64,000 nucleotides of DNA from Parabacteroides massiliensis (GTDB lineage Bacteria > Bacteroidota > Bacteroidia > Bacteroidales > Tannerellaceae), in assembly GCF_900155425.1 (NCBI RefSeq), contig NZ_LT700191.1:1077198-1141197 (forward strand). Reading direction: 5' to 3'. A model generated the notes under the pieces. That model saw only the letters and a program-made list of their open reading frames with translations, did not search any database and was not told where the DNA came from. Position numbers and translations under genes: made by a program. Shown one piece after another: positions 63,797-64,000 of this stretch. How positions within the stretch are numbered: the first letter of the stretch is position 1; each line of letters begins with the position of its first letter.

Positions 63797-64000
63797 GCAT
63801 CTACGCTACAGTTCATTGCTTGGCAATCATACCCTCCAACTCTCAAAAGAGGACGAGGCAAAATTGATGCGTGACAAGCTTACAGAGATGTTCGACCGCA
63901 TGATGAAAGCCCTGTTCCGGGAGCAGGGGGCAAACCTTGAAATCAACATACTGGCTTCAGAAGAGGCGCAGGACTTTATAGAGACGCACGCCTCCGTCCT
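63771..64000 (+). CDS. Gp30-like head morphogenesis protein (5' by frameshift; 3' outside window)
   Basis: The -1 frame relative to the portal is open from there to the window edge: LSPEDYSGLHLRYSSLLGN, then DEAKLMRDKLTEMFDRMM. This matches the start region of Mu gp30/F-type minor head proteins. There is no ATG upstream in this frame near the junction. The first in-frame ATG (63867) would remove about 32 conserved-looking residues, and a GTG at 63675 would add a Gly/Arg-rich shadow. Synthesis as a portal fusion by frameshift is the best explanation. Confidence 0.7.
   Translation, partial: MSPEDYSGLHLRYSSLLGNHTLQLSKEDEAKLMRDKLTEMFDRMMKALFREQGANLEINILASEEAQDFIETHASV

Larger units (their letters stand above)
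39187..64000. mobile_element. Mu-like transposable prophage (one end; continues past window)
   Basis: The junction in susC begins TGTTTCG and is followed by 22-bp-spaced repeats. The contents match Mu-type head genes (gp28/gp29/gp30/gp36-like, protease-scaffold, capsid) with a tail lacking a sheath gene, as in siphovirus-type transposable phages. GC content and codon use are clearly higher than in the AT-rich host segments. Adhesin genes lie next to this end, which corresponds to the right end of Mu. The transposase, repressor and other end are not in the window. Confidence 0.85.

Overview
The window looks like a chromosomal segment of a gut Bacteroidales bacterium (Bacteroides or Parabacteroides type). 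The signs are TTTG / TAnnTTTG promoters, SusC- and FecR-type genes, DUF4493 and PCMD lipoproteins, and the acpP-fabF-rnc cluster. A GC-richer prophage interrupts it from about 39.2 kb to beyond the right edge. The genus is an inference. I saw no tRNA, rRNA, CRISPR array or insertion sequence.

Host part, left to right. Bases 1-9,114 hold a tightly packed minus-strand operon of six surface-protein genes: three lipoproteins with a C-terminal PCMD domain, two shorter DUF4493 lipoproteins and one small outer-membrane barrel. An AraC-type regulator (9,363-10,217) diverges from it. A LytS-like histidine kinase and LytTR regulator follow (10,280-12,131). Next comes a four-gene operon (12,254-16,425): VTC-type polyphosphate polymerase domain, DUF4956 membrane protein, DUF2490 outer-membrane protein and a Cthe_2159-like beta-helix lipoprotein. 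Its promoter carries two LytTR-like half sites, so the adjacent regulator probably controls it. After a decayed stretch with an internally deleted response regulator come pdxB, an MFS transporter, a lipoprotein/TonB-receptor pair, purN, acpP-fabF-rnc, pfkA, a GH3-family gene, a PAP2 phosphatase, a PiT-PhoU phosphate transporter, and an ECF sigma/FecR/SusC set.

The susC gene is cut at about 39,187 by one end of a Mu-like transposable phage, marked by 22-bp-spaced repeats that begin with TG. The late genes lie in two divergent blocks around a palindromic operator region (59,617-59,680). Leftward are protease-scaffold, capsid, lysis genes, tail tube, frameshifted tail chaperone, tape measure, tail-tip proteins and a 2,173-residue adhesin. 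Rightward are the terminase subunits, a gp36-like protein, the portal and a gp30-like head protein. No tail-sheath gene is visible, which suggests a non-contractile tail. Early genes (transposase, repressor) must lie beyond 64,000.

The most interesting signals are these: a textbook -1 frameshift cassette joining the portal to the next head gene; a CotH-kinase-like domain and a probable diversity-generating variable region in the adhesin; a possible small RNA at the phage end; and the LytTR-linked polyphosphate-type module.
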